A DNA stretch of 64,000 bases, taken from NCBI RefSeq assembly GCF_001644035.1, contig NZ_LUUG01000060.1, forward strand, positions 1 through 64,000. The letters are read 5' to 3'. Below are positions 27,679-36,371 of this stretch, piece after piece. This DNA comes from Methylomonas methanica. Its GTDB lineage: Bacteria > Pseudomonadota > Gammaproteobacteria > Methylococcales > Methylomonadaceae. Below the pieces are notes generated by a model. That model was not told the origin of the DNA. It saw only the letters and a program-made list of their open reading frames with translations, and did no database searches. The position numbers and the translations under genes were made by a program. Within the stretch, counting starts at the first letter, position 1. The number at the start of each line of letters is the position of its first letter.

Positions 27679-28038
27679 ATGATTATTAGCGTTAACCAAG
27701 CAGACTATCTGGGCGATTACCGCCTGCAGTTGCGGTTTGATAACGGCGAGAGCGGTGAGGTGGATTTGCAGGACTTAATCTTCAAATATCCGGCTGCGGA
27801 GCCTTTGCGCGATAAAAGCTGTTTCCAACAATTTAGACTGGATGAGTGGTCTACCGTGGTTTGGGACTGCGGCTTCGATGTGTCGCCGGAAACCTTGTAT
27901 GAACGGGCGACGGGTAAGCAAGTTGGTTGGTTGGCAACTCCACCAAAACAAGCCACCGATTTTGCCGGACTGTTGGCCGATTCACCCAGCTTTAAAGGCG
28001 ATCCGCTCGATATTCAGCAAACGATGCGCAACGAATAG
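27679..28038 (+). CDS. DUF2442 protein (second copy)
   Basis: 119 residues, longer than the first copy. The N-terminal core (YLGDYRLQLRFDNGESGEVDLQDLI, WSTVVWDCGFDVSPETLYERATG) is the DUF2442 domain. The C-terminal 30 residues after ATGKQVGW are extra and end in LDIQQTMRNE. It is paired with the DUF4160 gene upstream. Downstream is a palindromic element and then hsdM. Function unknown. Confidence 0.8.
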   Translation: MIISVNQADYLGDYRLQLRFDNGESGEVDLQDLIFKYPAAEPLRDKSCFQQFRLDEWSTVVWDCGFDVSPETLYERATGKQVGWLATPPKQATDFAGLLADSPSFKGDPLDIQQTMRNE

Positions 28039-28043
28039 TTGAG

Positions 28044-28172
28044 TCCCCCTCTTTGAAAAAGACGACTGCATGGATGCAGGAGGTAGGGTAACGCTGGGAG
28101 CAGTTACCGAGGGGTTAGGGGAGATTTGTTTAAATAAATCCCCCTTGGTCCCCCTTTTGCAAAAGGGGAAGA
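28044..28172. repeat. Degraded copy of the CCCCC/GGGGG palindromic element
   Basis: The region contains GTCCCCCTCTTTGAAAAAG, GGGGTTAGGGGAGATTT, AAATCCCCCTTGGTCCCCC and TTTTGCAAAAGGGG, the same building blocks as the element inside hsdS. It fills most of the 179-bp spacer before hsdM. Confidence 0.6.
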
Positions 28173-28217
28173 AAATGCAAACAAACCATTTAAGTCTAGG
28201 TCTCTATCAATAATCTT

Positions 28218-29693
28218 ATGAACGCCGAATCCATCGTTTCCAAAGTCTGGAGTTTTTGTACCACCCTACGCGATGACGGCGTGGGTTATGGCGATTATCT
28301 GGAGCAACTGACCTATCTGATCTTTTTGAAAATGGCCGACGAATACAGTCGGCCGCCGCATAACCGCGATGTCGGCATTCCCGCCGAATACAACTGGCAA
28401 AGTCTGAAAGCCAAAAAAGGTGCGGCGCTGGAAGGCCATTACGTGATGCTGCTCCGCGAGCTGGGCAATAAGTCCGGGATGTTGGGGCAAATCTTCACCA
28501 AGGCGCAAAACAAGATTCAGGACCCGGCCAAGTTGTCGCGTTTGATCGATATGGTCAACGACACCGATTGGGTGGTGATGGGCGCGGATACCAAAGGCAC
28601 CATTTACGAAGGTTTGCTGGAGAAAAACGCCGAGGATACCAAGTCCGGCGCGGGCCAATACTTTACGCCGCGGGCGCTGATCAAGGCGATGGTGGAATGC
28701 GTGAGGCCGGAGCCGGGCAAGTCGATTGCCGACCCTGCTTGCGGCACCGGCGGTTTCTTTCTGGCGGCGTACGATTTTTTAAAAGCCCATTACCCGCTGG
28801 ATAAAAAGCAGTTGGCGTTTTTAAAGCACGAAACTTTCTACGGTAACGAAATCGTCGCCAACACCCGCCGCATGTGCTTGATGAATATGTTTTTGCATAA
28901 CATCGGCGAGATCGACGGCAATAGTGCCATTTCCTCAAACGATGCCTTGGTATCGCCACCCACTGAAACAGTCGATTACGTGCTGGCCAATCCGCCGTTC
29001 GGTAAGAAAAGCAGCATGACCTTTACCAACGAGGAAGGCGAACAGGAAAAGGACGATCTGACCTATAACCGTCAGGATTTTTGGGCGACGACTTCGAACA
29101 AGCAGCTGAATTTTGTGCAGCATATCCGTAGCCTGCTGAAAATCAGCGGTCGAGCCGCCGTGGTGGTGCCGGATAACGTGTTGTTTGAGGGCGGCGCCGG
29201 TGAAATCGTCCGCAAAAAGCTGATGCAGAATACCGATCTGCACACGATATTGCGTTTGCCGACCGGGATTTTTTACGCAAACGGCGTGAAAGCCAACGTG
29301 CTGTTTTTTGATAACCGCGAAGCCAGTCCCAACCCGTGGACCAAGGAAATCTGGTATTACGATTACCGCACCAACATCCACCACACCCTGAAAAAGAAGC
29401 CGTTGCGCTTCGAGGATTTGCAGGATTTTATAGCCTGCTACAACCCGGTCAACCGCCATCAACGTAACGAAACCTGGCACGAACAAAACAACCCGGAAGG
29501 CCGCTGGCGCAAGTTCAGCTATGAGCAAATCCTGGCGCGGGATAAGACCAGTCTGGACATTTTCTGGCTGAAAGATAAATCACTGGCCGACTTGGACAAC
29601 CTGCCGGAGCCGGATGATATAGCCGCTGAGATTATCGAAAACGTGGAAGCCGGGTTGGCTTGTTTTCGAGAGATTGCTGGGGTGTTGGTTTAA
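28218..29693 (+). CDS. hsdM: Type I restriction-modification DNA methyltransferase
   Basis: 491 residues. An N-terminal HsdM_N helical region (about 5-125) precedes the N6-adenine methyltransferase core. SAM motif I is DPACGTGGFFLAAYD and the catalytic motif is NPPF (258-261). The TGQYFTPR equivalent here is GAGQYFTPRALI. It methylates adenine in the HsdS-specified target. The order R-S-M is unusual; most loci have M and S adjacent with R first or last. No Shine-Dalgarno is obvious before the ATG. Confidence 0.95.
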   Translation: MNAESIVSKVWSFCTTLRDDGVGYGDYLEQLTYLIFLKMADEYSRPPHNRDVGIPAEYNWQSLKAKKGAALEGHYVMLLRELGNKSGMLGQIFTKAQNKIQDPAKLSRLIDMVNDTDWVVMGADTKGTIYEGLLEKNAEDTKSGAGQYFTPRALIKAMVECVRPEPGKSIADPACGTGGFFLAAYDFLKAHYPLDKKQLAFLKHETFYGNEIVANTRRMCLMNMFLHNIGEIDGNSAISSNDALVSPPTETVDYVLANPPFGKKSSMTFTNEEGEQEKDDLTYNRQDFWATTSNKQLNFVQHIRSLLKISGRAAVVVPDNVLFEGGAGEIVRKKLMQNTDLHTILRLPTGIFYANGVKANVLFFDNREASPNPWTKEIWYYDYRTNIHHTLKKKPLRFEDLQDFIACYNPVNRHQRNETWHEQNNPEGRWRKFSYEQILARDKTSLDIFWLKDKSLADLDNLPEPDDIAAEIIENVEAGLACFREIAGVLV

Positions 29694-29754
29694 ATGCAAA
29701 GCGCAGCAAGGCTTTAGGCGCAATCACTTCAAGTAACATCGCCATGCACGCCCA

Positions 29755-30438
29755 ATGAAACCGCAAATCAGCATCATCATGCCGGTGCTCAACGAAGCGG
29801 CGCAACTTGCGGACAAATTGCAAGCCTTGCAGGCGCTGAGATCGCGCTGCGAATTACTGTTGGTCGATGGCGGCAGTATCGATGCCGGTCCGACTGTTGC
29901 TGAGCCTTGGGTCGATCAGGTTTTGCAAAGTCCGCGCGGCAGGTCCAGGCAAATGAATTTGGGTGCGCGCCATGCGCAAGCGGAGGTGTTGTTGTTTCTG
30001 CATGCCGACACCCAACTGCCGGAACTGGCTGTCGAGCTGATTATGTCGGCCGTGGAGCAGGGCGCGGAATGGGGCCGTTTTGATGTGCAATTCGATAGCC
30101 GGCAAGCTATTTTCAAGTTGATTGCCGGCATGATGAATGCGCGCTCCCGCCTGACCGGTATAGCCACCGGTGATCAAGCCATCTTCATGAGCCGCCAGGC
30201 TTTTCAGGCCGTGGGCGGTTTCCCGGAGATTGCCTTGATGGAAGATATTGCTATCAGCGTTGCCCTGAAAAAGCTCGCTAAACCTTGCTGTCTGAAGGCT
30301 AAGGTCGTCACTTCCGCACGGCGTTGGCAACATTACGGTATCCTGAGAACGATTTTATTGATGTGGTGCTTGCGGCTGCGGTATTTTTTCGGGGCCAGTC
30401 CGGATGAGTTGGCGGCGCGGTATTATCGGAGGCAGTGA
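29755..30438 (+). CDS. TIGR04283-type family 2 glycosyltransferase
   Basis: 227 residues. The GT-A start is ISIIMPVLNEAAQL, with LLVDGGSIDAGP, SPRGRSRQMNLGA and the acceptor-side LFLHADTQLP. QAIFMSRQAFQAVGGFPEIALMEDIAISVALKK is the family block with the ED base. It has no membrane segment. It overlaps the next gene (TGATG), so both probably serve one pathway, perhaps glycosylation of a lipid. The family name 'arsenosugar biosynthesis' applies only to some members and I do not assume it here. Confidence 0.85.
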   Translation: MKPQISIIMPVLNEAAQLADKLQALQALRSRCELLLVDGGSIDAGPTVAEPWVDQVLQSPRGRSRQMNLGARHAQAEVLLFLHADTQLPELAVELIMSAVEQGAEWGRFDVQFDSRQAIFKLIAGMMNARSRLTGIATGDQAIFMSRQAFQAVGGFPEIALMEDIAISVALKKLAKPCCLKAKVVTSARRWQHYGILRTILLMWCLRLRYFFGASPDELAARYYRRQ

Positions 30439-31229
30439 TGGAAGCAATGGTGCGCTTGGGCGTGTTTTTGGGGATATTCTTGTTAATGGTGGCTTGGGAG
30501 TGGTTTCGGCCCAAGCGCCAATTAAGTTTGGAGCGACGCCGGCGCTGGCCGGTCAATCTGGGCTTGGCGGTTCTGAATGTCGGTGTGATGCGGCTGAGTA
30601 TCGGTGCGGCGGCCTGGCTGGCGGCAACCTGGGCTGCCGAGCAACATATCGGTTTATTCAATGTGTTGCCGGTGCCGCGTTGGCTGTCGATAGTGTTGAG
30701 CCTGTTGTTGCTGGATCTGGCGATTTACGCCCAACACATTGTGGCTCATCGCTGGCGCTGGTTCTGGCGGTTGCATCAAGTGCACCACACCGATATGGAT
30801 TTTGATACCACCACCGCCGTGCGTTTTCATCCCTTGGAGATCATGCTGTCGATGCTTTATAAGGTCGCGCTGGTGGTGTTACTCGGTGCCGATCCTGTCG
30901 CGGTGATCGCTTTTGAGGTGATATTGAACGGTTGCGCGTTATTTAATCACGGTAATGTCGGCCTGCCGCCTGCTGGCGAACGTTGGTTGCGCTATTTGAT
31001 AGTGACACCCGATATGCACCGGATTCACCATTCTGCCTTTCAAGCTGAGACCGACAGCAATTACGGCTTTTCGCTGTCGTGTTGGGATAGATTATTCAAA
31101 ACCTATTGCCCGCAAGCGCGCGACGCGCAGACTGCAATGACGATAGGTTTATCCGAGTTTCGCGATAGTGACGAGCTGGGTTTTGTCGGCCTGTTGGCGC
31201 TGCCGTTTCGGCGTCCACGCAGTAGATAA
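30438..31229 (+). CDS. Sterol desaturase/fatty acid hydroxylase family membrane protein
   Basis: 263 residues from the ATG at 30438, which overlaps the upstream stop and follows GGAGG. Several membrane helices, then the eight-histidine di-iron pattern: HIVAH, HQVHHTD, FNHGN and HRIHHS. Members hydroxylate or desaturate lipid C-H bonds with O2. Methanotrophs make sterols and hopanoids, but this member need not act on them. Coupled to a glycosyltransferase gene. Confidence 0.88.
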   Translation: MEAMVRLGVFLGIFLLMVAWEWFRPKRQLSLERRRRWPVNLGLAVLNVGVMRLSIGAAAWLAATWAAEQHIGLFNVLPVPRWLSIVLSLLLLDLAIYAQHIVAHRWRWFWRLHQVHHTDMDFDTTTAVRFHPLEIMLSMLYKVALVVLLGADPVAVIAFEVILNGCALFNHGNVGLPPAGERWLRYLIVTPDMHRIHHSAFQAETDSNYGFSLSCWDRLFKTYCPQARDAQTAMTIGLSEFRDSDELGFVGLLALPFRRPRSR

Positions 31230-31468
31230 GCCAGGTCAAAATCTGCCAACAAACTGCCTTGATTGCCGCGCAAGCGTTGGGGTGCCTACCGAGCCGATGA
31301 GCTTGGCGCCGATTTAAAAGCTTGCTTGGGCTTAAGCTTGAATCACCATAGGCGTTGGTTTATTTGTTTGTTTCCTTTTGGCAATCAATCAATGCATTTT
31401 TAGTGTCATTGTTAATGAATGTAATCGGGCATATAGTCTAAATGCGTTTATTACTTCGGGAAGCGACC

Positions 31469-31618
31469 ATGAACCGCTTACACAAAGACATTTTGACCGG
31501 GCTGGTGTTTGTCACTGGCGTTATAGAATTTATTTCGGGCGATTTTATTGTTTCCTCGGCATTGTTCGCGGCGACCACTTTTGCCAGTACTATGGGTTCG
31601 AATCGCAAAAAACCGTAG
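31469..31618 (+). CDS. Small membrane protein, 49 residues
   Basis: The frame starts MNRLHKDILTGLVFVTG and ends SNRKKP. GGGAAG lies seven nt before the ATG. One or two hydrophobic segments (ILTGLVFVTGVIEFI and SSALFAATTFAS) and a basic tail fit a small inner-membrane protein. It lies in an otherwise empty 546-bp spacer. It is the only plausible gene there, but with no known homologue in my knowledge. Confidence 0.45.
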   Translation: MNRLHKDILTGLVFVTGVIEFISGDFIVSSALFAATTFASTMGSNRKKP

Positions 31619-31775
31619 GACTTGATTGTCCAGCGGCTTGGCCGATCAGACTATTGTTTTGTCAAATTCACTTGGTGCCAGGTTTTCAAAAGGTAAGATT
31701 GCATTATCCGCGTCGTTTGCATAAGCAATGATTTACAATATTGCGATGCAATTAATTTTGAACCGACTGCGGTAA

Positions 31776-32051
31776 ATGGCTGACGCGAAAACTTACCTGA
31801 ACGTACCCTATGCCGAAAAGGACGCGGCGAAAGCGCTTGGCGCCAGATGGGATGCCTCTGTCAAGAAATGGTATGTCCCCGCTAATAAAGACATGGCGCT
31901 GTTTGCCAAATGGCAAACCGAGCCTGGCCCGGCGCAATTGCCCAACGACGAGCCGGGAAAACTAAAAGCCGATACTGTGGTCGGCGGAACAACCCGGTCC
32001 AGCGATAAAAACTTTATAGCCTATGACGGCGACGAGCCGCCATGGGATTGA
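31776..32051 (+). CDS. DUF5710 domain protein
   Basis: 91 residues. The N-terminal half is a DUF5710 domain: YLNVPYAEKDAAKALGARWD then KKWYVPA. The domain occurs in DNA-handling and phage proteins and is thought to be a small binding module. The C-terminal half is polar and unmatched, ending in GDEPPWD. It lies 25 nt before the YgjP-like metalloprotein gene on the same strand. Role unknown. Confidence 0.8.
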   Translation: MADAKTYLNVPYAEKDAAKALGARWDASVKKWYVPANKDMALFAKWQTEPGPAQLPNDEPGKLKADTVVGGTTRSSDKNFIAYDGDEPPWD

Positions 32052-32076
32052 GCCTACCGGCGCGCGGTTTTAGCCT

Positions 32077-32580
32077 ATGCGCCCTTTAAAATACCTGGCC
32101 GGCTACGCGCCTGCCATCACCGAGCAGGTGCATGCGCTAATCGACAGCGACAAACTGCCTGCGCTACTGCTAAAAAAATACCCGCAGCCGCATGATATAA
32201 AGACCGACAAGGCGCTTTATGCCTATACGATAGCTCTTAAAAATCAATTTCTGCGGCAATCCAACCCGCTCAGCAAAGTCGTTTACGACGACAAAATCGA
32301 TGTATTGCATCAGGCCTTGGGTTTGCATTCGGTCGTTGCGCGGGTGCAGGGCGGCAATTTAAAAGCAAAAAATGAAATTCGTATCGGCGCGGTGTTTAAA
32401 ATTGCCCCTCCTGAGTTTTTAAACATGATCGTCGTCCACGAGCTGGCGCATTTGCGCGAAAAACAGCACAACAAGGCGTTTTACAAATTATGCGAGTACA
32501 TGGCGCCGGACTATCACCAATTGGAATTTGATATGCGGCTTTATCTGACCTATCTGGATTTGGGTGGGACGTTGTATTAA
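32077..32580 (+). CDS. YgjP-like (DUF45) metallopeptidase-fold protein
   Basis: 167 residues. The zinc motif HELAH with the downstream HNKAFYKL histidine is that of the YgjP/WLM-related family. E. coli YgjP has been reported to act on nucleotides, and other members on protein-DNA crosslinks, so substrate is open. The N-terminal part is all-helical and not typical. It is likely co-transcribed with the DUF5710 gene. Confidence 0.8.
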   Translation: MRPLKYLAGYAPAITEQVHALIDSDKLPALLLKKYPQPHDIKTDKALYAYTIALKNQFLRQSNPLSKVVYDDKIDVLHQALGLHSVVARVQGGNLKAKNEIRIGAVFKIAPPEFLNMIVVHELAHLREKQHNKAFYKLCEYMAPDYHQLEFDMRLYLTYLDLGGTLY

Positions 32581-32743
32581 GTCTTCCAGTATCGGAGGGG
32601 GTAAGGTTCGGTCCGTTTTTCGCGCCTTAATAGCTGTGCTTATCCATAAGGCTGCGATATTTCTTAATTTTGCCTGGCTATAGTGTCACTATTGCGTCAG
32701 AATTTACTTACTTTTTTACAGACATTTTTATTGGAGAAACATC

Positions 32744-33211
32744 ATGCGCGTAGCAGAGTTAATGACCACCAAGGTATTTACCGTCGAACCTCACGATCTG
32801 ATCGATCGGGTGTTCTTTTTGATCCATTACGAAAAAATCCGCCATCTGCCCGTGGTTGAAAAAGGCAAATTGGTCGGTATCGTTTCCGACCGGGATTTAT
32901 ACAAAGCTCTGGGGCCAAAAAGTAATTCCAATGCAGTGGAGGCCGGTAAGGACAATAGTCAATTGCATGTGGTTTCGCAAAAAGTCGTGCATATCATGCA
33001 TCGCGGCGTTTACACGGTTACTCCGGAAACGCCTGCGTCGGAAGCGGCGGCAATGATGGCGGAACACAGAGTTGGCGCGTTGCCGGTGGTGGAAAAAGAC
33101 AAACTGGTAGGCATATTGTCCGCTACCGATATTTTAAGAGTGTTTGCCAAGCTGGAGCGTGCGCACGAAAAGTTGGAACAACAAATCAAAGAAGGCGCCG
33201 CGCACGGCTAA
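32744..33211 (+). CDS. CBS-domain pair protein
   Basis: 155 residues, consisting of two CBS motifs (about 1-60 and 80-135: VAELMTTKVFTVEP, IRHLPVVEKGKLVGIVSDRD; VHIMHRGVYTVTPETP, VGALPVVEKDKLVGILSATD) plus a C-terminal helix. Such stand-alone pairs bind adenosine nucleotides and regulate other proteins. GGAGAAA is the ribosome binding site. It is followed by a hairpin and the convergent Rieske gene. No target is suggested by the neighbours. Confidence 0.88.
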   Translation: MRVAELMTTKVFTVEPHDLIDRVFFLIHYEKIRHLPVVEKGKLVGIVSDRDLYKALGPKSNSNAVEAGKDNSQLHVVSQKVVHIMHRGVYTVTPETPASEAAAMMAEHRVGALPVVEKDKLVGILSATDILRVFAKLERAHEKLEQQIKEGAAHG

Positions 33212-33228
33212 AGCGGTCTGAAATAAAT

Positions 33229-33252
33229 GGGGCGATGCTGGTGTTTCGCCCC
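33229..33252. terminator. Hairpin between convergent genes
   Basis: GGGGCGA (33229-33235) pairs with TCGCCCC (33246-33252). It sits between the stops of the CBS gene and the convergent Rieske gene and could stop transcription from both sides, although no long T run is present on either strand. Confidence 0.4.
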
Positions 33253-33263
33253 GGGCCAACGCC

Positions 33264-33629
33264 TCAACCGGTAATCACGGCTCTTTTATCCACTAAATAA
33301 ATCCAATCGTCTTGTTCTTTGACTTTCAACGCAGTCAGTTTTTTGCCCAAGCAAATTTCGCTTAAAGACTCCCCGCTGACCGGGTCGTAGCAAATGCTGT
33401 GCATGGAACACTGCAAATAGCGTCCCGATTCGTCGAAAATGTTGCTGTTCTCACAATCCAATGCCTTGGGCATGTGTACGCATTGGTTTAGGTAGCCGTA
33501 TACCTCTCCCTGGAAGCGGACCAGAACCGCGTTACGCGGCGTGCCTCGATAGAGCAGGTTAAACGAAAATTTGCCGAGTTCGGGAAGTTGTTGCGTGGGG
33601 CAGATGGTAAATTGGTGTTTCACCGACAT
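33264..33629 (-). CDS. Rieske-type [2Fe-2S] protein
   Basis: 121 residues. The cluster ligands are CVH (C-x-H) and CSMHSI (C-x2-H), separated by about 40 residues. It has no signal peptide. Stand-alone small Rieske proteins act as electron donors to oxygenases or as assimilatory nitrite-reductase-like subunits. There is no oxygenase gene nearby. Leftward transcription, with GGAGGAT upstream of the ATG. Confidence 0.85.
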   Translation of the reverse strand: MSVKHQFTICPTQQLPELGKFSFNLLYRGTPRNAVLVRFQGEVYGYLNQCVHMPKALDCENSNIFDESGRYLQCSMHSICYDPVSGESLSEICLGKKLTALKVKEQDDWIYLVDKRAVITG

Positions 33630-34130
33630 GATTTTTATCCTCCGTTAGTTTCGGAAGCAAACCTCAGGCCACAAAACTTGCGGTTTAAATGACCAGCCGT
33701 CGGTGAATTAGCATTTGTCGCTAATGTTTAGCGAGCGTATCCGAACTAACGGATATTAAGACGCGGAGCCTGTTTCTTGGTTTTGTTCAATTGTGCCAGG
33801 AAATAGGTGTCGTAGTGCCAGCCGATACGGGGTGGTGGCGGAGTGCGTAAAATCATTAGAGCCTCGATGTTGCTGGGGTAGTGCTGAATTAATTAAGACG
33901 TTTCTTCGGGCTGCCGGAAGGCAATTACAAGAGGAGACGGTAGGAGTACGAGGGGCAAGGTTGCAGTTTTGCTGTCATTGTCGGTCGTTTGTGATCTCAC
34001 TGCGGTTCGATCACGGCTTCGAATCTACCAGGAAACTGGCGACAATGATAGCAATAACTTACTTTGGTGCTTTTCTGTCTAGTGTGGGGCCGGCAATTAG
34101 CGTTGGTATTGCAGGTAAATAGCTGCAAAA
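33630..34130. other. Gene-free spacer
   Basis: 501 bp. A frame from 33793 to 34122 is open but starts without ribosome binding site, has a basic, cysteine-rich composition and no recognisable family, so I do not call it. I see no palindrome or repeat of note. Confidence 0.4.
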
Positions 34131-35210
34131 TTAGCTGTCATTCAAGCCGGCTTCGTTGCTTTGCCCCTCGTGTTCGTTACGAATCAGCCAGTCCAGAATC
34201 AAGGCATAACTGGTTGCCAGCAAGGTTGGGCCAATAAATACGCCGATAAAGCCAAACGCCAACAGACCACCGAAAATGCCGAATACAATCAACACAAACG
34301 GCAATTCCACTTCCCGGCTGATCAAAATCGGCCGCAGCCAGTTGTCGATAGTGCCGACGAACAGCAAAAACCACAGCGCGATAAAGATCGCCCAGCCGGT
34401 CTCGCCTTCCGCCAGCAACCATAAAGCAATCGGCAGCCAAATTACGGTGCCGGCCGCTGGAATGATCATCAAAAAGAACGCAATTACGCCCAGCACAAAG
34501 GCGTAGGGTACGCCGGCAATTACAAAGCCCAGGATAGAGGCCAGCGCCTGTACCAAGGCGGTGCCGAGTATGCCGTACACCACTGCGCGCAGACTGGAGC
34601 GCACGATATGCAGGATGCGTTGGGTGCGCTCGCCGGCCAGGCGCTCGACGCCAATAACGACATGTTGGGCCACGTGTTCGCCATCGCGATAGAAAAAAAA
34701 CAGCACCAAAATCGCCAGACCCATATGCATTAATTCTCCGGCTAAGCCGATCCCCTGTTGCAGCACCCAGCTACTGGCGCCCAAGGCATATTGCCGGGCC
34801 AGATTGACGAGACGGCTGGAGTCTTCGCCGAAACTTTGCCACGCAGCGACAGCGTTGTCGCCGACTACCGGCAACGATTGCAACCAAGCTGGAGGTTCCG
34901 GCCACACATGCCGGCTTTGATTAAGCCATTGCAGCAAGTGGTTTATATCTTCGGTAAACGTCAGTGTGGCGGCTACGAAAGGCGTCAGCAGTAATATGCC
35001 TATCGGCAGGACCATCGCGGTGGCCGCCCAGTTCGCGGTTAGCTTCCAGTCGCGTAAACGCGCATACAGCGGCCAGGTGACGAAACACAGAATGGCCGCC
35101 CACAACAAATCGAAAATAAACGGCCTTAACACCTGGTAACAGGCAAATAGCAGCAGACACAAAGCGGCCAGGCTGGCGATTTTTTCGTAACGGGAAATCT
35201 GGGTAGGCAT
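34131..35210 (-). CDS. AI-2E family permease
   Basis: 359 residues from the ATG at 35210. About seven to eight membrane helices in the usual 2-1-5 grouping; a soluble segment at about 85-150 and the family end IFGIFGGLLAFGFIGVFIGPTLLATSYALI. Members export autoinducer-2, sodium or other small solutes; the real substrate of most is unknown. Transcribed leftward, alone. A palindromic element lies about 87 bp upstream of its start. Confidence 0.85.
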   Translation of the reverse strand: MPTQISRYEKIASLAALCLLLFACYQVLRPFIFDLLWAAILCFVTWPLYARLRDWKLTANWAATAMVLPIGILLLTPFVAATLTFTEDINHLLQWLNQSRHVWPEPPAWLQSLPVVGDNAVAAWQSFGEDSSRLVNLARQYALGASSWVLQQGIGLAGELMHMGLAILVLFFFYRDGEHVAQHVVIGVERLAGERTQRILHIVRSSLRAVVYGILGTALVQALASILGFVIAGVPYAFVLGVIAFFLMIIPAAGTVIWLPIALWLLAEGETGWAIFIALWFLLFVGTIDNWLRPILISREVELPFVLIVFGIFGGLLAFGFIGVFIGPTLLATSYALILDWLIRNEHEGQSNEAGLNDS

Positions 35211-35296
35211 GGTCGAGTAGGCGGCAGCTAACTGAATTGGAAACAATATCCGGAGTTTACGGCATTATCGGTTAAGCCGGTATGACAGCCGGCGAA

Positions 35297-35414
35297 TTAT
35301 TAACCCGGCCCTAATGATCACTGGTATTCCGTTCGAGCTGAGCCTGGCGAAGCCTGACCGGGCGGGCCCTTCGACAGGCTCAGGGCGAACGGTATTAAAG
35401 GGACGGGTTAATAA
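35297..35414. repeat. MITE-like palindromic element, second full copy
   Basis: Left end TTATTAACCCGGCCCTAAT, right end ATTAAAGGGACGGGTTAATAA: the same termini as at 15118-15255. The core is different: CGTTCGAGCTGAGCCTGGCG ... CCTTCGACAGGCTCAGGGCG, another widespread bacterial palindrome. It lies between divergent genes (AI-2E permease and moaB). Confidence 0.7.
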
Positions 35415-35478
35415 ACAATGCTTGCTTGTCCGGCGGCGCTTTACATAGAATGCGGTAGCCTTTATCTGGAGCCCTGCC

Positions 35479-36000
35479 GTGAGCGAAGTCCGAGAGTTCA
35501 TTCCTATCAATATTGCCGTGTTGACTGTTTCCGATACGCGTACCGAATTGGACGACGTATCCGGGCAAACTTTGGTCACTGGCTTGACCGATGCCGGCCA
35601 CATTCTGATCGACAAAAAGATCGTTCCCGACGATATTTACCAAATCCGCGCCGCCGTCAGTCATTGGATCGCCGATCCAGCCGTCAATGCGGTTATTACG
35701 ACAGGCGGCACCGGCGTGACGGGGCGGGACGGCACGCCGGAAGCGATTCAGCCGCTGTTGGATAAAGTGTTGGATGGCTTTGGTGAAGTGTTTCGGATGA
35801 TTTCCTACCAGGACATTAAAAGCTCGACGATGCAGTCGCGGGCTATCGCCGGCGTGGCCAACGCCACTTATATATTCTGCGTACCCGGTTCGTCCGGCGC
35901 CTGCCGCACCGCTTGGGAGTCCTTAATTAAGGAACAATTGGATTACCGCACCCGGCCGTGTAATCTGGTGCAACTGATGCCGCGCCTGTTGGAGAAATAA
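35479..36000 (+). CDS. moaB: Molybdenum cofactor biosynthesis protein B
   Basis: 173 residues from a GTG at 35479 after TGGAG. MoaB/Mog fold: TVSDTRTELDDVSGQTL, ITTGGTGVTGRDGTPEAIQP and FCVPGSSGACRTAW. It adenylylates molybdopterin or acts as its homologue in gammaproteobacteria. The next gene starts at its stop codon (TAATG). No other molybdenum genes are nearby. Confidence 0.93.
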   Translation: MSEVREFIPINIAVLTVSDTRTELDDVSGQTLVTGLTDAGHILIDKKIVPDDIYQIRAAVSHWIADPAVNAVITTGGTGVTGRDGTPEAIQPLLDKVLDGFGEVFRMISYQDIKSSTMQSRAIAGVANATYIFCVPGSSGACRTAWESLIKEQLDYRTRPCNLVQLMPRLLEK

Positions 36001-36371
36001 TGCGTCCACCGTTTCTATTTTTGGCCGCCATCGGCGGATTTGTCGGCGTGGCGATGGGTGCATTCGGAGCACATGGCTTGAAGCATTTATTATCCGAGCA
36101 TCTGCTGGATGTTTATAAAACCGCGGTAAGCTACCAGATGTGGCACGTATTGGCCTTGGCCTTGATTGCGGTGTTGCCGGAACATAAATTATTGCGCTGG
36201 GCCGGCTGGTGTTTGGTGGTCGGCATCGTGCTGTTTTCCGGCAGTCTATACTTACTGGCGATATTCAATATCGGTTGGCTGGGCATGATTACGCCGTTTG
36301 GCGGCCTGGCCTTTTTAGCGGCATGGGCCTTATTGGCTTATGTGGCTTGGCAGAAAAACCAGGAGTTGTAG
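36000..36371 (+). CDS. DUF423 membrane protein (YgdD family)
   Basis: 123 residues, four predicted membrane helices. The family start is FLAAIGGFVGVAMGAFGAHGLK, and SYQMWHVLALALI and ITPFGGLAFLAAW are characteristic. Its ATG overlaps the moaB stop by one base. A conserved inner-membrane protein of unknown function. Confidence 0.88.
   Translation: MRPPFLFLAAIGGFVGVAMGAFGAHGLKHLLSEHLLDVYKTAVSYQMWHVLALALIAVLPEHKLLRWAGWCLVVGIVLFSGSLYLLAIFNIGWLGMITPFGGLAFLAAWALLAYVAWQKNQEL

Noticed and set aside
31378-31731. 117-codon open frame
   Set aside because: Runs across the better supported 49-residue frame in another frame and gives an unlikely basic, cysteine-containing protein.
33793-34122. 109-codon open frame in the spacer after the Rieske gene
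   Set aside because: No ribosome binding site, unusual composition, no recognisable domain.
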